64,000 nucleotides of DNA, from assembly GCA_034435955.1 (NCBI GenBank), contig DAOTWA010000062.1, forward strand, positions 1 through 64,000. Direction: 5' to 3'. Position 1 is the first letter of the stretch; every line of letters starts with the position of its first letter. Positions 1 through 8,867 of this stretch are shown here, in pieces. Origin of the DNA: DAOTWA01 sp034435955 (lineage in GTDB: Bacteria; Chloroflexota; Anaerolineae; Anaerolineales; Anaerolineaceae). Both the position numbers and the translations under genes were made by a program. The notes under the pieces are model-generated. The model worked only from the letters and a program-made list of their open reading frames with translations. It was not told where the DNA came from and made no database searches.

Positions 1-999
1 CGCAGCGAACAGCACGCTGATCTCCGTCACCTCGTGCTTGGTGATCAAATAAGTGGGCAGGCTGCGGAAAACATTTTCCAACTCGCCGGCGCTCGAAGCT
101 GAGTAATACTGTCCACCCGTCATTGCAGCGATTTGTTTCAGCGTTGTCTCGTCGATCCCTCTGCGGAAACCTCCGCCAAATGGGAAAAATCCGCCCCCAC
201 CTCCGCCGCCGAAAAATCCACCGCCTCCCTGGAATTGGGGGTCAAATGGGAAGCCGCCGCCATTTGCAGTCCCATACCCGATGGTATACACGCGGATGCC
301 GCGGTCAGACGCCTCCTTTGCCGCATCCAGAGGCAGAGGGCCGGTATTGCTGACACCATCCGTCAGCAGGACGATGATGTCGGGAACGTAGGCGCCGTGG
401 GGGACGGGTGTGGGCTCAGGCGCCGAGCCTGGCGGGTTCACACTGGGCGAAACATTTTTGTCGACTTCAGCGATCGCATCGATCGATTTCAAGATGCCGC
501 TGCCGATGGCTGTCCGCCGTCCCAACGTCAGGCTTTCTACCGCCGTTTGCAAAGCTTCCTGGTCAGTCGTAGGGGCCTGAACCAGCTCCGCGTCGGTGGA
601 AAACGCGACGATCCCAATTTGTGTGGTGGACTTTTGACGTTCAATGAACGAAAGTGCGGCGGACTCAGCGGCGGCCAGACGACTTGGCTGAACGTCTGTC
701 TGGCGCATGCTCAATGAGACGTCAATGGCCAGAATGATGGTCGTCTGGTCGGTCGGCACGCTGGTGATGACCACTGGGCGCACCAAAGCCAGTACCAGGC
801 TGGTGAGGGCGAGCAGCAGCAGGGCAAAAGGCAGGTGCCGACGCAGGCGCGAGTGTCTCGGAATGGCATCGCGCACCAATGCCAGGCTGGAGAAGCGGAT
901 CGCGAATCGGCGCCTGCGGCGCAGTGACCAGATGTAAACGCCGATCAGTAGAGGGATCAAACCTAACAATAAGAGGAATCCAGGCCATAAGAGAGTCAT
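1..999 (-). CDS. von Willebrand A domain membrane protein (BatA/BatB-like), C-terminus beyond the window
   Basis: The frame is open from an ATG at 999 to the window edge (333 codons), with AGGAG just upstream. The N-terminus has two membrane segments (about residues 4-20 and 50-70). A VWA domain follows, with a MIDAS motif DVSLS near residue 93 and LLTDG near residue 200. A Gly/Phe-rich stretch of about 35 residues interrupts the end of the domain (about 163-270 on the plus strand), before the usual TLKQIAAMTGGQYY segment. It lies directly downstream of a second VWA gene and DUF58/MoxR genes, a known cluster in which MoxR ATPases act with VWA proteins on envelope or complex assembly. The exact role is not known. 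Confidence 0.85.
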   Translation of the reverse strand, partial: MTLLWPGFLLLLGLIPLLIGVYIWSLRRRRRFAIRFSSLALVRDAIPRHSRLRRHLPFALLLLALTSLVLALVRPVVITSVPTDQTTIILAIDVSLSMRQTDVQPSRLAAAESAALSFIERQKSTTQIGIVAFSTDAELVQAPTTDQEALQTAVESLTLGRRTAIGSGILKSIDAIAEVDKNVSPSVNPPGSAPEPTPVPHGAYVPDIIVLLTDGVSNTGPLPLDAAKEASDRGIRVYTIGYGTANGGGFPFDPQFQGGGGFFGGGGGGGFFPFGGGFRRGIDETTLKQIAAMTGGQYYSASSAGELENVFRSLPTYLITKHEVTEISVLFAA

Positions 1000-1031
1000 C
1001 GCGAGCTCCTTTGCGCCCAGTCACGCTCGTT

Positions 1032-2063
1032 CTATGGAATTCGGCTGAACCATAAGAGCGAAAGCACGCCTCCGAACAGCAACATCAGCACACTGACGCC
1101 AGCAAAGATCGAAGTGACTTCCATCTTTTCCGGCTTGACAACAAGCTGGGGATTCAGATGGTCGTATATCGAACGCAAGTCCTGCGCATTCTGGGCGTTG
1201 TAGTACGCCCCACCCGTCATCTGCGCGATCTGCTTCAGCAGAGGTTCGTTGAGCTGGGTGAACACGTTGAAACCGTTGATGTGCAGAGTGGTCCCTGCGG
1301 GGCTCCCGATGCCGATGGTGTAGATGCGCACACCGCGGTCAGCGGCAGTCTGGGCAGCGGCCAGTGGATCGGGAGCTTCGTTGTTGTCTCCATCGGTGAG
1401 CAGAATGATGACCGCTGGGGCATAGGTGCCCTTTGGCACGGGGGTCGGCGTGGGCGTCTGTGCCGGATTGGCGCCATTATTCGATTGGGATGATGGTTCG
1501 CTGCCACTCTGCCCAGCAGAAAGAGCGTTGAGCGAAGCCAGGATACCGTAGGCGACCGAGGTGCCATGCTGCGGCGCCATACGGTCGATGGCTGCCAGCA
1601 CCAAATCCTGGTCGTTGGTGGGCGTCTGCATGGAGAAACCATTATCGCTGAAGCCCACCACGCCGATCTGCACCGTGCTCGGCTCGTGCTGCACAAAATC
1701 CTGGGCTGCCTGTTTGGCCGCATCCAGGCGGGTCGGCTTAATATCCGTGGCGGCCATACTGCCGGAGACGTCAAATGCAAGGATGATCGTACCTTCCACT
1801 CTCGGCAGGCTAACGACCATTTGGGGGCGTGCCAGCGCCAGAGCCAGGACAGTCAGGCCCATCAGATAAAATGCTGGTGGAATATGGCGGCGAATGAGCA
1901 GGTCGCGCCGTATGCCCTCTGGCATCCAACTTAGGCTGCCGGTATCGGCGATCAAACGTCGCCGACGCTGTTGCAGGATGAGATATAACCCAATGAAAAC
2001 CGGCACCGCCAGCAAGGCTATAAGCATCGAAGGCCAGATGAAGGACATGAGATGTACTCGCAT
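1032..2063 (-). CDS. von Willebrand A domain membrane protein (BatA-like)
   Basis: A VWA protein with N-terminal membrane segments (SMLIALLAVPVFIGLYLIL and a second one before LARPQMVVS), a MIDAS motif DVSGSMAATD, then TDGDN. A hydrophobic segment (VSVLMLLFGGVLSLLWF) closes the C-terminus. A Pro/Thr-rich linker interrupts the domain. The start is uncertain: ATG at 2063, ATG at 2045 or TTG at 2099 are possible; none has a convincing ribosome site, although GGAGCTGAG precedes the TTG. It is a paralogue of the next gene downstream and belongs to the same operon as DUF58 and MoxR. Confidence 0.85.
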   Translation of the reverse strand: MRVHLMSFIWPSMLIALLAVPVFIGLYLILQQRRRRLIADTGSLSWMPEGIRRDLLIRRHIPPAFYLMGLTVLALALARPQMVVSLPRVEGTIILAFDVSGSMAATDIKPTRLDAAKQAAQDFVQHEPSTVQIGVVGFSDNGFSMQTPTNDQDLVLAAIDRMAPQHGTSVAYGILASLNALSAGQSGSEPSSQSNNGANPAQTPTPTPVPKGTYAPAVIILLTDGDNNEAPDPLAAAQTAADRGVRIYTIGIGSPAGTTLHINGFNVFTQLNEPLLKQIAQMTGGAYYNAQNAQDLRSIYDHLNPQLVVKPEKMEVTSIFAGVSVLMLLFGGVLSLLWFSRIP

Positions 2064-2111
2064 GAATTTTGGGCCGGCCTTTAGCCACGGACTGGCCAAC
2101 CAGAATCGATC

Positions 2112-2999
2112 TCAGCTCCGTTGTTGTTTCCGCTTCAAGGCGAAGCGGACGATGGCTTGCACCAGGTCCTCTTCGGTCGAGAGATGCAGCACATCCACTC
2201 CGGCGTGTTTGAACGCCGCTGCAAGGGCGCTTTCGCGCTGCAACGCTAGTTCCTTGAATTTCGCGCGAAATCTCGCATCGTGTGTGTCTACGAACAATTG
2301 CTCGCCGGTCTCGGCGTCTTCCAACACGACCGGACCGATGTCGGGCAGCTCCTTTTCGAGCGGATCCCAGAGATGGACGGCCAGCACTTCGTGCTTTTGC
2401 CCAAGCAGGTTCAACGGCCGTTCCCATCCTGGTACACTGATGAAATCCGAGACGATGAACACCAGCGAGCGCCTTTTGATGATGCTCAGGCTGTTTTCGA
2501 GCAGCGGCGTCAAATCGGTGAACGGCGTACGGGATAAGATGGGCTGCTTAAGCAGATCATTGACGACGTGCAGCACCTGGAGGCGTCCACCGCGCGCCGG
2601 TATCAACCGATCGATGCGATTGGTATAGAGGATCGCTCCCACCCGGTTGCCGTGGCGGGTTAGAAGGCGGGCCAGCGTGGTGACGAAATCGATCAGCACC
2701 GTACGCTTCTGATTTTCCACACCGCCGAAGTCTTCCGAGGGGCTGAGATCGAGGAGGAACCAGGCGGTAATCTCGCGGTCCTCCATGTACTGACGCACAT
2801 ACGGCGTATTCATCCGTGCGGTGACGTTCCAGTCGATATACCGGATGTCATCCTCCGGCTGGTATTCGCGCAAATCGGCGAAATCGACGCCGAAGCCGTA
2901 AAACAGACTACGGTAATCGCCCTGCAGGAGGCCATCCAGTCGGCGAATGACGTGCCAATCGATGCGCTGGAGCAGGCGCTCAGGCGTTTGCGTGTACAT
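2112..2999 (-). CDS. DUF58 domain-containing protein
   Basis: A 295-residue soluble protein with the DUF58 signature: an Arg-rich start, GVDFADLREYQPEDDIRYIDWN near residues 37-58, then VRQYMEDRE and LLDLSPSEDFG. The second half is VWA-like. These proteins are nearly always encoded next to MoxR ATPases and VWA membrane proteins, as here, and are thought to work with them; the biochemical role is not established. The gene start overlaps the end of the MoxR gene by 20 bases, which suggests translational coupling. Confidence 0.9.
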   Translation of the reverse strand: MYTQTPERLLQRIDWHVIRRLDGLLQGDYRSLFYGFGVDFADLREYQPEDDIRYIDWNVTARMNTPYVRQYMEDREITAWFLLDLSPSEDFGGVENQKRTVLIDFVTTLARLLTRHGNRVGAILYTNRIDRLIPARGGRLQVLHVVNDLLKQPILSRTPFTDLTPLLENSLSIIKRRSLVFIVSDFISVPGWERPLNLLGQKHEVLAVHLWDPLEKELPDIGPVVLEDAETGEQLFVDTHDARFRAKFKELALQRESALAAAFKHAGVDVLHLSTEEDLVQAIVRFALKRKQQRS

Positions 3000-3990
3000 C
3001 GGCTTTGTCGCGCAGCGGCACCACCGGGATCGGAATTCGGTCCAGGATCATTTTGAGCAAATCATCTGCGCCCATGTTGTCAGAGAGGGCTTCGTAGGAG
3101 AGTACCAGGCGGTGGCGCATCACGTCCAGGGCCATATCCAGCACGTCCTGCGGCAGGGCGTAGTTGCGCCCGCGCACGAAAGCCAGCGCCCGTGCGGTGA
3201 GGATCAGGTTTATGGATGCGCGTGGGCTGGCACCGTATAGTATGTAACGACCCAACTCTGGAAGGTCGAAGTCGGCCGGCCGCCGTGTTGCGGTGACTAT
3301 TTGCACCGCGTAATCGATCAGCGCCGGGTCCACATACACCTTATCCACCTTTTTCTGTTGCTCCAGCAGCTCATCGGTGCTCAGCACTTTCTGTACCGGC
3401 TGGAGGGCGCCAGACATGCGTTCGACAATGACGAATTCTTCGGTAGGGGTGGGGTAGCCGACCAGCACTTTGAGCATGAAACGGTCCACCTGAGCTTCGG
3501 GTAAGGCGTAGGTACCCTCGGTTTCAATAGGGTTTTGGGTAGCCAGCACGAGGAAGGGATCGGGCACCTTGAAAGTCTCGCGGCCAATGGTAACCTGGCG
3601 CTCCTGCATCACCTCGAGCAGTGCGCTCTGTACCTTGGCAGGCGCCCGGTTGATCTCGTCGGCAAGCAACAGATTGGTGAAGACGGGACCCAAAGAAGTA
3701 TTGAACTCGCCGGTTTTTTGATTATAAATACGCGTGCCGATCAGATCGGCGGGCACCAGATCGGGGGTGAACTGAATGCGTTTGAATTCACCGCCAATCG
3801 CCTCGGCCAGGGTTTTAATCGCCATGGTCTTCGCCAGCCCGGGCACGCCTTCGACCAGGATGTGGCCGCGCGCCAGCAAGGCTACGACCAGCCGCTCCAG
3901 CAGGTGGTCCTGACCGACGATGATCTTCTTCACCTCATAAAGCACACTTTCCATCGGTTTCCTGTTCTCGGAGCTGTGGGTTATTTCCAT
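2980..3990 (-). CDS. MoxR-family AAA+ ATPase
   Basis: An ATPase of 336 residues. The Walker A motif reads GVPGLAKT, the Walker B LLADEINRAP, and sensor 1 lies in VLATQNPIE. A MoxR-type lid domain is at the C-terminus. The start at 3990 is chosen because AGGAGAG lies seven bases upstream; an in-frame codon at 4026 has no such site. MoxR proteins act as chaperone-like ATPases for VWA substrates. The gene leads the MoxR-DUF58-VWA-VWA operon and lies 49 bases after a trypsin-like protease gene. Confidence 0.93.
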   Translation of the reverse strand: MEITHSSENRKPMESVLYEVKKIIVGQDHLLERLVVALLARGHILVEGVPGLAKTMAIKTLAEAIGGEFKRIQFTPDLVPADLIGTRIYNQKTGEFNTSLGPVFTNLLLADEINRAPAKVQSALLEVMQERQVTIGRETFKVPDPFLVLATQNPIETEGTYALPEAQVDRFMLKVLVGYPTPTEEFVIVERMSGALQPVQKVLSTDELLEQQKKVDKVYVDPALIDYAVQIVTATRRPADFDLPELGRYILYGASPRASINLILTARALAFVRGRNYALPQDVLDMALDVMRHRLVLSYEALSDNMGADDLLKMILDRIPIPVVPLRDKADVHANA

Positions 3991-4039
3991 CGCATCTCTC
4001 CTAACTTTGGGGGCTTGTGTCCGCAATCAGCCTTGTCGG

Positions 4040-4891
4040 TTAATCAGGGGGCGAGCCCATCGCGCCGGCTGCCACGTCTATCGGTACGGCAAATCCGATG
4101 CCAATAAACACATCCTGATCAGAGGGATTCAATATGCCTGTCACAATGCCAACCACCTGACCATAGCGGTTGAGCAGTGGGCCGCCCGAGTTGCCAGGGT
4201 TGACGGCCGCATCGATTTGTATCAGCCCTTTCAGCGTCGTGGTGCTCCCGACGGGGTGAAACGAGCGATCGAATCCCGAGATGATCCCAGCGCTCATCGA
4301 GCTGTACAGGCCGAAGGGATTGCCCACAACGTACGCCTCGTCGCCAACCTGTAAAGCGTTGGGATTGCCCAGCGTGGCAGGTGCGATCTGCGCGGACTGC
4401 TGATCGGCACGCAGCACCGCAATGTCATTTTCGGGTTGCCTGGTTGTAATTTGGGCGTTTGACTGCGTGCCGTCGGCGAAGGTCACTTTGATGCTGGTCG
4501 CATCAGACACGACGTGCAGACTGGTGAGGATGTCGCCCTGATCGTCGATCACCACGCCGCTCCCCAGACCACTCTCGCCTTCACCGTTGGAACTCGCGAT
4601 TTGTGTCTGTATTAGGACAATGGAAGGCTGAATTTCCCGATATACTTGTTCGGATAACGCGGGTCCAGGCGTGGCCGAAGCAAGCGTTTGCGCAGCGATA
4701 TCGCTCACCTCGCTCGCGGTCAGCACGTGGGGACCTGGGAAAAAGCCGTTGTAAACCAGCAGCCCGATCAGCGCGGCCAGCACACCGAAGGTGAATACCA
4801 ATCCGACCCGAGCACGCTCGAGCAGCTGTTTCCAGCGAACGCCGCGGGGTTCTCTGGGCGGCGAGGGCTGTTCGTCCACTTTATTTTCCAT
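4040..4891 (-). CDS. Membrane-anchored trypsin-like serine protease without PDZ domain
   Basis: A 283-residue protein. A cytoplasmic stretch is followed by one membrane segment (about 28-48) and a chymotrypsin-fold protease facing outside. The catalytic triad is visible as His126 (LTSLHVVSD), Asp156 (ENDIAVL) and Ser235 (NPGNSGGP). Unlike most HtrA proteins it ends right after the protease domain, so it lacks a PDZ module. ATG 4891 gives a hydrophilic start typical of the group; no clear Shine-Dalgarno is seen and ATG 4918 is an alternative. Its position before the moxR operon suggests an envelope quality-control role (inference). Confidence 0.85.
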   Translation of the reverse strand: MENKVDEQPSPPREPRGVRWKQLLERARVGLVFTFGVLAALIGLLVYNGFFPGPHVLTASEVSDIAAQTLASATPGPALSEQVYREIQPSIVLIQTQIASSNGEGESGLGSGVVIDDQGDILTSLHVVSDATSIKVTFADGTQSNAQITTRQPENDIAVLRADQQSAQIAPATLGNPNALQVGDEAYVVGNPFGLYSSMSAGIISGFDRSFHPVGSTTTLKGLIQIDAAVNPGNSGGPLLNRYGQVVGIVTGILNPSDQDVFIGIGFAVPIDVAAGAMGSPPD

Positions 4892-5083
4892 TACAAAAGG
4901 AGATCTGGGATATCTCATGGAAACACAAATCATCTACCCTGAATTAATCAATCATTCACCATCAATACCAAAATTGTAAGTTTCAAACATGAAATCTACA
5001 TGAAGGATTGGGTGATAGATGTACAATTATTAGCGCATCCCTGATCGGTTCTGTATGCCCGCCTAGAAATCCTCATTCTCTGG

Positions 5084-5089
5084 TATAAT
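5084..5089 (+). promoter_or_regulatory. Candidate -10 box for the plsC leader
   Basis: A perfect TATAAT in AT-rich sequence. No good -35 hexamer is seen 16-18 bases upstream, so it may be a weak or extended promoter. Transcription would begin near 5096. Confidence 0.45.
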
Positions 5090-5095
5090 CCCTTC

Positions 5096-5253
5096 GAAAA
5101 ATGGCTGATGGTTTCGAGTCGAATCACGGTGGGGAATGGTCCCTTCCAACTCTTAATTCCAGCCTGAATTGACAAATCCATACCTTGTTCGGGTCAGGGT
5201 GGCGTGTATATTGCACGAGACAGGCTCACCGCCGTCTTTTTTATATACGCGCC
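5096..5253 (+). ncRNA. Putative structured leader or small RNA upstream of plsC, ending in a terminator
   Basis: Between the -10 box at 5084 and a U tract at 5237-5242 lies about 147 nucleotides with no ORF. Two mutually exclusive hairpins are visible at its 3' end. One is a terminator, GACAGGC/GCCGTC with a TCACC loop (5219-5236) plus TTTTTT. The other is a longer stem, GGCGTGTATAT (5201-5211) with ATATACGCGCC (5243-5253), one G-U pair. The larger stem would enclose the terminator rather than break it, so its effect is not obvious. The sequence does not match a riboswitch class that I can name. Confidence 0.4.
5219..5242 (+). terminator. Intrinsic terminator in the plsC leader
   Basis: The stem GAC(A)GGC/GCCGTC has a five-base loop and is followed directly by six T. 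It lies about 100 bases before the plsC start codon, where it could attenuate plsC or end a small RNA. Confidence 0.55.
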
Positions 5254-5344
5254 CCGCTGTCTAATAGATCTATGTCCCTTGGGAATTTTGGGTCGATACC
5301 CGGAACGGCCTGGTCGATCGATCGGTTAGCAAGGAGAATCTCAT

Positions 5345-6109
5345 ATGCTGGGAAGAATGTGGTATGGCATCGGTCGGGTATTGACCGCATTATACGCACT
5401 GCTCATGCTGAAGGTGAGCATCGTATTTCAGTCGCCGATTCCGGAGGGCGCTTTCATTCTGGCGGCCAATCATCCCAGTACGGTGGATCCTGCCGCCATT
5501 ACCCTGTTGACCAATCGGCATGTCACCATTCTAATTCGTCATGAGCTCTTCAAAATTCCGTTGTTTGGACGCTCGTTGCGCATTTCAGGCCATGTTCCGG
5601 TAGTGCGCGGCTGCGGCCAGGCTGCCCTGGATAAAGCCGAAAAATTATTGAAGGCCGGGCGCCCGGTGGCTATTTTCCCGGAAGGGGAGATCACCCCGAA
5701 GATTAATTCGGTTGAGCAGCCCTCAGCCCGCAGCGGCGTCGCCCGATTGGCGCTGAGCAGCGGCGCGCCGGTCATTCCGGTAGGCATTCATCTGGAACAC
5801 AGACGCCGCAAGGTGATGGAAACCCGCGTGGACGGCGTGGTGCTGGAAGGCTACTGGTACCTGCGTGGGCCATACGCCATGACGGTGGGCGAACCAATGT
5901 CATTCTCCGGCAGCGTCGAAGACCGCGAATGGGTGCGGAAGGTGTCTGTACAAATTATGAATCGGATCGTGGAGCTTTCCGAAGCAAGCGCCCGACGCCT
6001 GGAGGCGGAGAATCTGTTCCCGCTGGTTAGCAAAGAAAGCGTCTTTGCCGCCTGGCGGGCTGTATATCGCTGGGCCAGGGGAATTTTAGGAGCGCTGAGG
6101 ATTGCTTAA
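5345..6109 (+). CDS. plsC: 1-acyl-sn-glycerol-3-phosphate acyltransferase (PlsC family)
   Basis: A protein of 254 residues with the acyltransferase motifs of the PlsC family: NHPSTVDP (catalytic HX4D, about residues 42-49), a Gly/Arg region VPVVRG, and FPEGE (about 110). A hydrophobic N-terminus places it at the membrane. The family transfers a fatty acyl chain to lysophosphatidic acid in phospholipid synthesis; acceptor specificity cannot be read here. AAGGAG lies nine bases before the ATG. The terminator-containing leader upstream suggests attenuation. Confidence 0.88.
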   Translation: MLGRMWYGIGRVLTALYALLMLKVSIVFQSPIPEGAFILAANHPSTVDPAAITLLTNRHVTILIRHELFKIPLFGRSLRISGHVPVVRGCGQAALDKAEKLLKAGRPVAIFPEGEITPKINSVEQPSARSGVARLALSSGAPVIPVGIHLEHRRRKVMETRVDGVVLEGYWYLRGPYAMTVGEPMSFSGSVEDREWVRKVSVQIMNRIVELSEASARRLEAENLFPLVSKESVFAAWRAVYRWARGILGALRIA

Positions 6110-6122
6110 ACGGGAAAGCAAG

Positions 6123-7001
6123 TCACCGATCACACCGGTTGAGCCAGCGCTCGAATGCACGGCCGGCTGGCAGGTCTTCGACGAAGAGGGCAGCCAGATC
6201 GGCGTGGTGACCACCTTTGATCAGGCGCACTTCGACTTGGCATTTCCCCGCTTGTTTTAATCGAGTAGAAAAGGATATCGTATTCTGCACGTCCACCAGC
6301 GGATCGCGCTTGCCGTGGATAAAAAAGGCAGGCACCTGCTCGTCGCCGCGCAGGTAACGGATCGGGTTGGCCAGCTCACGATTGGCTGCGTCTGCACCAG
6401 TAAAGTCTTCGATCATCTTACTGATGGCCGGGTTGGTGCAGTACGAAAAATCCAGTGGTCCGCAAATTGAAAAGAATCCCGCCAGTATTTCACCTGGCAA
6501 AGGACTGTTGGATTGCCGCAGGCGGTCGTAGACCAGCAGCGCGGCCAGTTGTGCACCCGCCGAGATGCCACCCACGATCACGCGTTTCACCTCTGCGCCC
6601 CGATCGGCTAACAGGTCAAGGCCGGCTACCAGTCCGTTGACCACGTCGTCGAGCTGAGCCGGGTAGATATGTTCGGGGGCCAGGCGGTATCCCCCCACCA
6701 GGGTGGGGAAGCCGAGTCCGGCGAAATACGGCCCGGCGAAACGGTACAAGGTCGGGCTGCCGGAGTGCCAGCCGCCCCCATGGAGGAAATACACCGCGGT
6801 GTGCCGTTCGAGCCAGCCCTCGTTCGGGCGGAAAACCAGTAAATTTTGGTGCGAATCTGGGCCGTAATGGATTCTGTCCTCGCGGAAATCCGGATTGGGC
6901 AGAGAGTGGATCACCAGCTTGCCCAACACGGAGATCAGGCCCACCCGGTCTTCCACTAGCCGCGGATCGATTCGTTCGGAATGTTCTTCTTCATCTACCA
7001 T
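6123..7001 (-). CDS. Alpha/beta hydrolase, esterase/lipase (HSL-like)
   Basis: A hydrolase of 292 residues. The oxyanion-hole motif is HGGGW (about 93), the nucleophile elbow is GGISAG (about 148), the acid is in HGKRDPLVD and the catalytic His is in KGGHHADL near the end. This arrangement is that of the hormone-sensitive lipase/carboxylesterase group. The substrate is unknown. A -10 box (TATAAT, 7044-7039, minus strand) precedes the start by about 37 bases. Convergent with plsC. Confidence 0.85.
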   Translation of the reverse strand: MVDEEEHSERIDPRLVEDRVGLISVLGKLVIHSLPNPDFREDRIHYGPDSHQNLLVFRPNEGWLERHTAVYFLHGGGWHSGSPTLYRFAGPYFAGLGFPTLVGGYRLAPEHIYPAQLDDVVNGLVAGLDLLADRGAEVKRVIVGGISAGAQLAALLVYDRLRQSNSPLPGEILAGFFSICGPLDFSYCTNPAISKMIEDFTGADAANRELANPIRYLRGDEQVPAFFIHGKRDPLVDVQNTISFSTRLKQAGKCQVEVRLIKGGHHADLAALFVEDLPAGRAFERWLNRCDR

Positions 7002-7038
7002 GTCTCATCCATCGGCGTTGGTTTCAGCCGTCCGCAAT

Positions 7039-7044
7039 CATTAT
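7039..7044 (-). promoter_or_regulatory. Candidate -10 box for the alpha/beta hydrolase
   Basis: TATAAT on the minus strand, 37 bases before the start codon at 7001. The -35 region is weak (GTTAGG at a 17-base spacing). Confidence 0.4.
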
Positions 7045-7058
7045 AGCCGCAATCGACT

Positions 7059-7355
7059 TCAGCCTAACTCCTTCTTCAAAATGCTGAAGAAACGATCGGC
7101 TTCGGCTGATAAGCGGTCTTCGGGGATATTCTCGCCGCTGATGTTCATCGTAACCGCTGTTGGGCTGCCGAATGGCACCATCAGGTTTATATTAATCGCC
7201 GAATTGTCCAGGCTGCCATCGCACAGCACCAGAAAGGCGATCTCGCGCTTTTTGAAGATTGCGTAACCGGCTTTTTCGACCGCCCGCAAGATCGCTTGGT
7301 AACATTCGTTGGCCGATTTGCCCGCAAAATAGCGCCTTACTTCTAGTTTTGCCAT
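7059..7355 (-). CDS. Small conserved hypothetical protein
   Basis: A 98-residue soluble protein starting MAKLEVRRYF. It reads as an alternating alpha/beta fold, with no catalytic motif I recognise. ATG 7355 is chosen over upstream starts because AGGCAGG lies at the right distance. The longer frame would begin at 7394. It lies upstream of the hydrolase on the same strand, but a separate promoter sits between them. Confidence 0.6.
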   Translation of the reverse strand: MAKLEVRRYFAGKSANECYQAILRAVEKAGYAIFKKREIAFLVLCDGSLDNSAININLMVPFGSPTAVTMNISGENIPEDRLSAEADRFFSILKKELG

Positions 7356-7578
7356 AGATGCCTGCCTCATCCTCTCTATGATTGAACCGCTCATGAAGCC
7401 TTTGCCCGTGGTTATGTCACCCGGTTTATTTTAATCGCTGCCGTTACAGGGGGGGCGGTTTTGGTAATAAAGTATTCCTGGAAAATTGCGTCCAGACCGT
7501 CAGAGTTCTCTCACGACCCGGTGATAATAAATAGCGGGAATTTGTGCGTCCTACCCATCCTCAAGATGGTCTATCTGA

Positions 7579-8867
7579 TCATCGCGCGTAAAGTGGATAA
7601 GCCAAAATGTAAAGCAAACTTGCGACCAGACAGGTTGCCAGCATCACAGGCAGTCCTCTTCGATTCCACAAACTGGATGTGATCGGTGTTCGCGTTCGCT
7701 CCGAAAGGCCGGCAACGACAATGTTGGCCGTCGACCCAATGATGGTACCGTTGCCGCCCAAACCGGCACCGAAGATCAATGCCCACCACAATGGATTCAT
7801 GTTCATCCCGGCTGAACCGAGTCCCTGGATGATTGGAATGAGCGCAATCGTGACCGGAACATTATCCACCACGGCCGAGATGGCAGCGACCAGCCATATC
7901 AGGATGACGCCAAACAGCATCGGAGAGATGGTACTCGCTTTTTTCAATACAGAAACAACGATATTCAGCACCCCGGTTGCTTCAATCCCTCCAACCATGA
8001 CGAACAAAGCTGTAAAAACACCAGCACGCTCCATTCCACCCGCTTGAGGACGACGGCCGGATCCGGTCGCACCCATACCAGCCCCACTGCTGCGGCGCTG
8101 AGCGCGATGAAAGCTGAGCTTATGTTGAGTATCTTGTGGAAAAAGAAAACGATTAATGCTCCGCCCAGAACGATCAAAACCCGTGTGGCCGTTCCATTGT
8201 CCGTCAGGATTTCCGCCAGATCCATTTTCATAATCGCATCCGGGTGCACCGGTGGAACGGAAAGCTCCCGGCGGAACATGTATCGCAAGAGAAGCAGCGC
8301 CGTCAGCCACGCAACCAGAACCACCGGCAGGGCATGGGTCAGGAAATCGTTGAAGGAAAAACCGGCTGCTGATGCGATCAATATGTTCGGCGGATCACCC
8401 AGCAGGGTTGCCGCCCCTCCCGTGTCTGAAAGCAGCGCCTCTGCCATGAGATACGGCAAAGGACTGACACCAAGCACTTCGCTGATTAATATGGTGATCG
8501 GCGCCATCAATACGACCGTTGTGACGTTATCCAGGAACATGGATAATACCGTCGTAACCGTGCCAAGCAGGATCAGCAACCATACCGGTTTGCCCCGGGA
8601 TAGCCGTCCTGCCCAGACAGCCAGATATTGGAAAAAACCGGTAGGCTCCAACAGAGAAACCAGGATCATCATCCCCAACAGCAAACCCAGCGTGTTGAAA
8701 TCAATTGCGGCGATGGCCTGGCCCTCGGAGTAAAAGCCAAACAACAGTCCTAGTCCAACCATGAGGATCGCGCCGGCGAAAGCAATGATCGTGCGATGGA
8801 TCTTTTCCGAGAAGATCAACCCCAGGGTAGCCAGGAACAACAACGAAGAGAGTACAGCGCCCATCAT
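7579..8867 (-). pseudogene. NhaD/ArsB-type (ion transporter superfamily) permease, broken by a one-base frameshift
   Basis: Two overlapping frames together encode one permease of about 428 residues, the usual length for the family. The first (8867 to about 8014) holds family landmarks such as FNTLGLLLGMM, MFLDNVTTV and GGAATLLGDPPNI. The second (about 8013-7579) continues FTALFVMVGGIEATG, then VVDNVPVTIALIP and GNGTIIGSTAN. They join if the T5 tract (plus-strand A5, 8014-8018) had one more T. The start overlaps the CBS gene stop (CCATGATGG). The family exports Na+, arsenite or organic anions; the substrate is unclear. It may be a real inactivation or a sequence error. Confidence 0.8.

Larger units (their letters stand above)
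4892..5344. other. Intergenic region of 453 bases with a leader-RNA candidate
   Basis: The protease and plsC are divergent here. The left part (to about 5080) is AT-richer and shows no gene. On the plus strand a TATAAT at 5084-5089 is followed by structured sequence and an intrinsic terminator ending at 5242, then about 100 bases to the plsC start. No coding sequence is supported. Confidence 0.6.

Noticed and set aside
5103..5120. GGCTGATGGTTTC, reminiscent of part of the fluoride riboswitch
   Set aside because: The other conserved parts of that riboswitch are not present in the right order.
5194..5205. AGGGTGG, reminiscent of a T-box antiterminator
   Set aside because: The ACCGCG continuation and specifier stem are missing, and plsC is not a usual T-box target.
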